64,000 bases of DNA from Rummeliibacillus stabekisii. GTDB lineage: Bacteria; Bacillota; Bacilli; Bacillales_A; Planococcaceae. Each line of letters begins with the position of its first letter. The first letter of the stretch is position 1. The notes beneath the pieces are model-generated. The model had not been told where the DNA came from, ran no database searches, and saw nothing but the letters and a program-made list of their open reading frames with translations. The position numbers and the translations under genes are program-made. Shown here piece after piece: positions 61,827-64,000 of the stretch. Location: positions 124,001 through 188,000 of the forward strand of contig NZ_BJVD01000003.1 in the NCBI RefSeq assembly GCF_007988965.1. Reading direction: 5' to 3'.

Positions 61827-62112
61827 TTTGGCACTCTCCTAGATATGTTTTTCTTCTTATAGTTATCATTCAACAAATTATATATTGAGGCTTTTCTTCA
61901 TTCTGTCGATAGCCCACTTTGATAGATACACTTTGCTCTTCTTCATATTTTACCATGCATGCTTCTGGAAAGAAAAAAAGACGCAGACCCTATTTATAAC
62001 TCAGTGGAAATTACTTAATCTAATCGAGAGTAAGCGGCACACACGCATTTATAGGTAGTAATCTTTACCCTTATATTTCATTTAAAAAGAGCAAAATGCA
62101 TTTTAACCAAAT
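61827..62112. other. Intergenic region between phoR and polA, with a possible 28-aa frame
   Basis: About 285 bases that must hold the polA promoter. On the minus strand a 28-codon frame runs from an ATG at 61956 to a TGA at 61870 (begins MVKYEEEQSVSIKVGY). It reads like protein but has no convincing ribosome site, so I do not call it a gene. No repeats or riboswitch features are visible. Confidence 0.35.
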
Positions 62113-62143
62113 AAAAAAACGAGGAAACTAATTCCTCGTTTTA
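62113..62143 (-). terminator. Rho-independent terminator at the end of phoPR
   Basis: Stem AACGAGGAA/TTCCTCGTT with a five-base loop, then seven T on the minus strand. The phoR stop codon (62143-62141) is immediately at the left arm. Confidence 0.9.
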
Positions 62144-63676
62144 CGCTAGATTGAAAAACAGTCGCATGGTTGTTCCTTTTCCCTCAACACTGTCAACTTG
62201 TATTTTGCCATGGTGTGCTTCTACTAAATGCTTGACGATTGCTAGGCCTAAACCGGTACCACCTGATTTACGGCTACGGTCACGGTCCACACGATAAAAA
62301 CGTTCGAATACCCGAGGAATCTCCTCTTCTTGGATACCTACCCCTTCATCTTCAATTTCAATAATTCCCTCATGTCCTTTTTTATAAAGCCTTAATGTAA
62401 TTTTTGAATTTTCTTCTGAATAATTGATGGCATTGTCCATAAGGTTCAAGAGTATTTGGACCAACCGATGGGGGTCTCCATTAATGATGACATCTTGGTC
62501 TATTTCTGCTTCAAACTCCATCTCTTTCGCTTCTAACTTTGAGTGAATCATATCAACTGTTTGAACAATAATATCACGCAAGCTTGTTTTTTCCATATTG
62601 ACCGTAAATCCTAGTCGCTCAATCTTCGATAAGTCTAGAAGATCATTGACAAGAATTTGCAGCCGATTGCTCTCCTTGTTGATAATATCTAAGAAATACA
62701 GTAAAGTACTTTGATCATTGTAAGCACCATCCAAGAGTGTTTCTGAAAAACCTTTAATCGACGTAACAGGGGTCCTTAGTTCATGCGAAACATTCACTAC
62801 AAAATCTTTGCGTATCTGTTCAAGCATGACCACTTCCGTAATATCGTGAATAACGATTACAACGCCAAGCCAAAGGCCATGTTCACCAACTACCGGCGCT
62901 CCATATACTTCTATATCGCGGAATTCTTGCTGTATTTTTAAATGCAGCTGCTTTCTATATGGCACTTCTGTCATGAATACATGGTCTACAAAATCGACCA
63001 ACTCTTCCGGCAAACCCAAATGGCGGAATTGCTGTTGCTGTATTTCTGCGTACTCCTGATGGAATAATTCCGTAAAAATACGGTTGGTGATGGTAATTTC
63101 ACCTTTTCTACCAATCATCACTAGTGCGCTTCCCATATTTTCAATTAAGGTTTTTAACCGTTCTTGTTCAATCTCTCTTGTGGTCATGATTTCCTGCAAA
63201 CTTCTTGCTAGGACATTCATCGCCTTGCTTAATCGGAGCGTAGGTGAGCCTGTTATTTCGTATGTTCTTGCACGGTAATTACCCTCAGCTAATTGAAGGG
63301 CTGTCTTTCTTGCATGATCAATAGGCCTTGCTAGATTTTTAATTAAACGGTCGGTCACAAATAACAACAAAATAAATGCCACTACAAAAATAATGCCTAT
63401 TAACAACCAAAGCTGTAAGCGGATATCTGTTAAGTCTTGCGCTTTTGTATTGTGGGCAATTGAATCTATAACCTGATTTTTTTCTGTTTGAGTAATAGGA
63501 TAAGGCAGCTTTTCAATGGCTTGTGACACATTTTCTTTAGACTCCAATGTATTGGTGGCCATCGAATCTTTTACTAAAAGCGGAAAAAGCTGCCCTAGTG
63601 TAAAGCCCAGACCAGCCAATGTAACAAGAAATAATGTACCAAATATAGACAGTAAACGGAATCGCAATGAGTGCAT
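62141..63676 (-). CDS. phoR: Phosphate-response sensor histidine kinase PhoR
   Basis: A 511-aa membrane kinase. Two spans (about 10-32 and 87-108) enclose only about 54 outside residues, then a HAMP (about 108-160), a PAS domain (about 175-270), HisKA with phospho-accepting His in NVSHELRTPVTSIKGF, and HATPase (DNAINYSEENS, DEGVGI, GGTGLGLAIVKHL). It is named from position: it overlaps the phoP stop by one base (TAATG) and precedes polA, as in B. subtilis. The outside loop is much shorter than the sensor domain of B. subtilis PhoR. Confidence 0.9.
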   Translation of the reverse strand: MHSLRFRLLSIFGTLFLVTLAGLGFTLGQLFPLLVKDSMATNTLESKENVSQAIEKLPYPITQTEKNQVIDSIAHNTKAQDLTDIRLQLWLLIGIIFVVAFILLLFVTDRLIKNLARPIDHARKTALQLAEGNYRARTYEITGSPTLRLSKAMNVLARSLQEIMTTREIEQERLKTLIENMGSALVMIGRKGEITITNRIFTELFHQEYAEIQQQQFRHLGLPEELVDFVDHVFMTEVPYRKQLHLKIQQEFRDIEVYGAPVVGEHGLWLGVVIVIHDITEVVMLEQIRKDFVVNVSHELRTPVTSIKGFSETLLDGAYNDQSTLLYFLDIINKESNRLQILVNDLLDLSKIERLGFTVNMEKTSLRDIIVQTVDMIHSKLEAKEMEFEAEIDQDVIINGDPHRLVQILLNLMDNAINYSEENSKITLRLYKKGHEGIIEIEDEGVGIQEEEIPRVFERFYRVDRDRSRKSGGTGLGLAIVKHLVEAHHGKIQVDSVEGKGTTMRLFFNLA

Positions 63677-64000
63677 TAAACTTTAGGCTCCTCAAATTTA
63701 TAGCCTAAACCACGAATTGTTTTTATGTACTTAGGTTTTCGGCTATTTTCTTCAATCTGTTCACGCAAATGGCTGATATGGACATCTACAATCCGCGTAT
63801 CGCCAGCAAAATCATAATGCCAAACAGAGCTTAATAATTGATCGCGGGTAAGCACTCTATTCTTATTTTGTAATAGATAGATTAATAGTTCAAATTCCTT
63901 TGGTGTAAATTCAAGTGGTTTTCCGTCTAAATAGGCTTCAAAGCGTGTTGGAAGCACCTTAAGATGTCCCATATGATAAACTAGCTCACTTGTTTCTTCT
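63676..64000 (-). CDS. phoP: Phosphate-response regulator PhoP, C-terminal part (cut by window)
   Basis: The frame is open from the window end to a TAA at 63678-63676, giving 107 residues. It contains the complete OmpR-type winged-helix domain: PLEFTPKEFELLIYLLQN, RDQLLSSVWHYDFAGDTR, VDVHISHLREQI and the C-terminal IKTIRGLGYKFEEPKV. The receiver domain lies outside the window. The internal Met at 63972 is not the start. Very close to B. subtilis PhoP in this region. Confidence 0.92.
   Translation of the reverse strand, partial: EETSELVYHMGHLKVLPTRFEAYLDGKPLEFTPKEFELLIYLLQNKNRVLTRDQLLSSVWHYDFAGDTRIVDVHISHLREQIEENSRKPKYIKTIRGLGYKFEEPKV

Overview
The window is a stretch of chromosome from a low-GC, endospore-forming Firmicute. 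The gene set and order follow the Bacillus subtilis backbone: phoPR-polA-mutM-coaE-gapB-nrdR-dnaB-dnaI-thrS, infC-rpmI-rplT, pheST, rnhC/zapA-cvpA-polX-mutS2, the fad-etf cluster, trxA-uvrC, sdhCAB and gerE-racE. Many linking genes are absent and protein features differ from Bacillus sensu stricto. The sspI and gerE genes indicate a spore former, and the DUF5776-type lysozyme points to the Planococcaceae (Lysinibacillus/Rummeliibacillus/Solibacillus relatives). The genus is an inference. Almost every gene is on the minus strand, so the window reads biologically from 64000 down to 1.

Layout, left to right. 1-300: a tRNA-Arg(TCT) with the edge of what may be an integrated element beside it. 0.4-3.7 kb: metallophosphoesterase, rdgB, racE, a MarR regulator, gerE and a thioesterase with a likely FadR operator. 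3.8-7.7 kb: sdhCAB with divergent yslB. 7.8-10 kb: uvrC and trxA. 10.1-15.1 kb: fatty-acid degradation (fadD, fadR, fadB, etfB, etfA) with an exact FadR-type operator over the fadR promoter and a CcpA-like site over the fadD promoter. 15.3-21.9 kb: a 26-aa membrane peptide, a DUF350 protein, mutS2, polX (behind an uncharacterised leader with a terminator), cvpA, zapA and divergent rnhC. 22.2-28 kb: a five-gene oligopeptide ABC transporter. 28.4-32.2 kb: pheST under a Phe T-box. 32.3-36.5 kb: an rRNA methyltransferase, sspI, argF, an M42 peptidase, dut and a DUF1294 protein. 36.5-42 kb: a secreted GH25 lysozyme with four repeats, a small helical protein, hmp with divergent nsrR and two NsrR sites, and a secreted orphan protein. 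42-43.5 kb: infC-rpmI-rplT with an L20-type leader and an ATT start codon on infC.

43.6-50.7 kb is accessory. It has a plus-strand sucrose-phosphate synthase/sucrose-phosphatase pair. After it comes a visibly AT-rich island with a barstar-like protein, a repeat-helix protein, small membrane proteins, a frameshifted DUF2019 gene, and a two-gene unit joining a STAS-like protein to a KAS III (FabH)-fold protein that has lost two of its three usual catalytic residues. 50.8-64 kb returns to housekeeping genes: thrS with a Thr T-box, dnaI, dnaB, nrdR, gapB, coaE, mutM, polA, phoR and the C-terminal part of phoP, cut by the window edge.

Functional links: the fad/etf genes plus the thioesterase appear to form one FadR regulon feeding electrons through ETF. 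dnaB-dnaI with nrdR, and polA-mutM-coaE, are replication and repair clusters. The best candidates for something undescribed are the STAS/FabH-like pair, the polX-mutS2 leader, and the sucrose-synthesis pair in this lineage.
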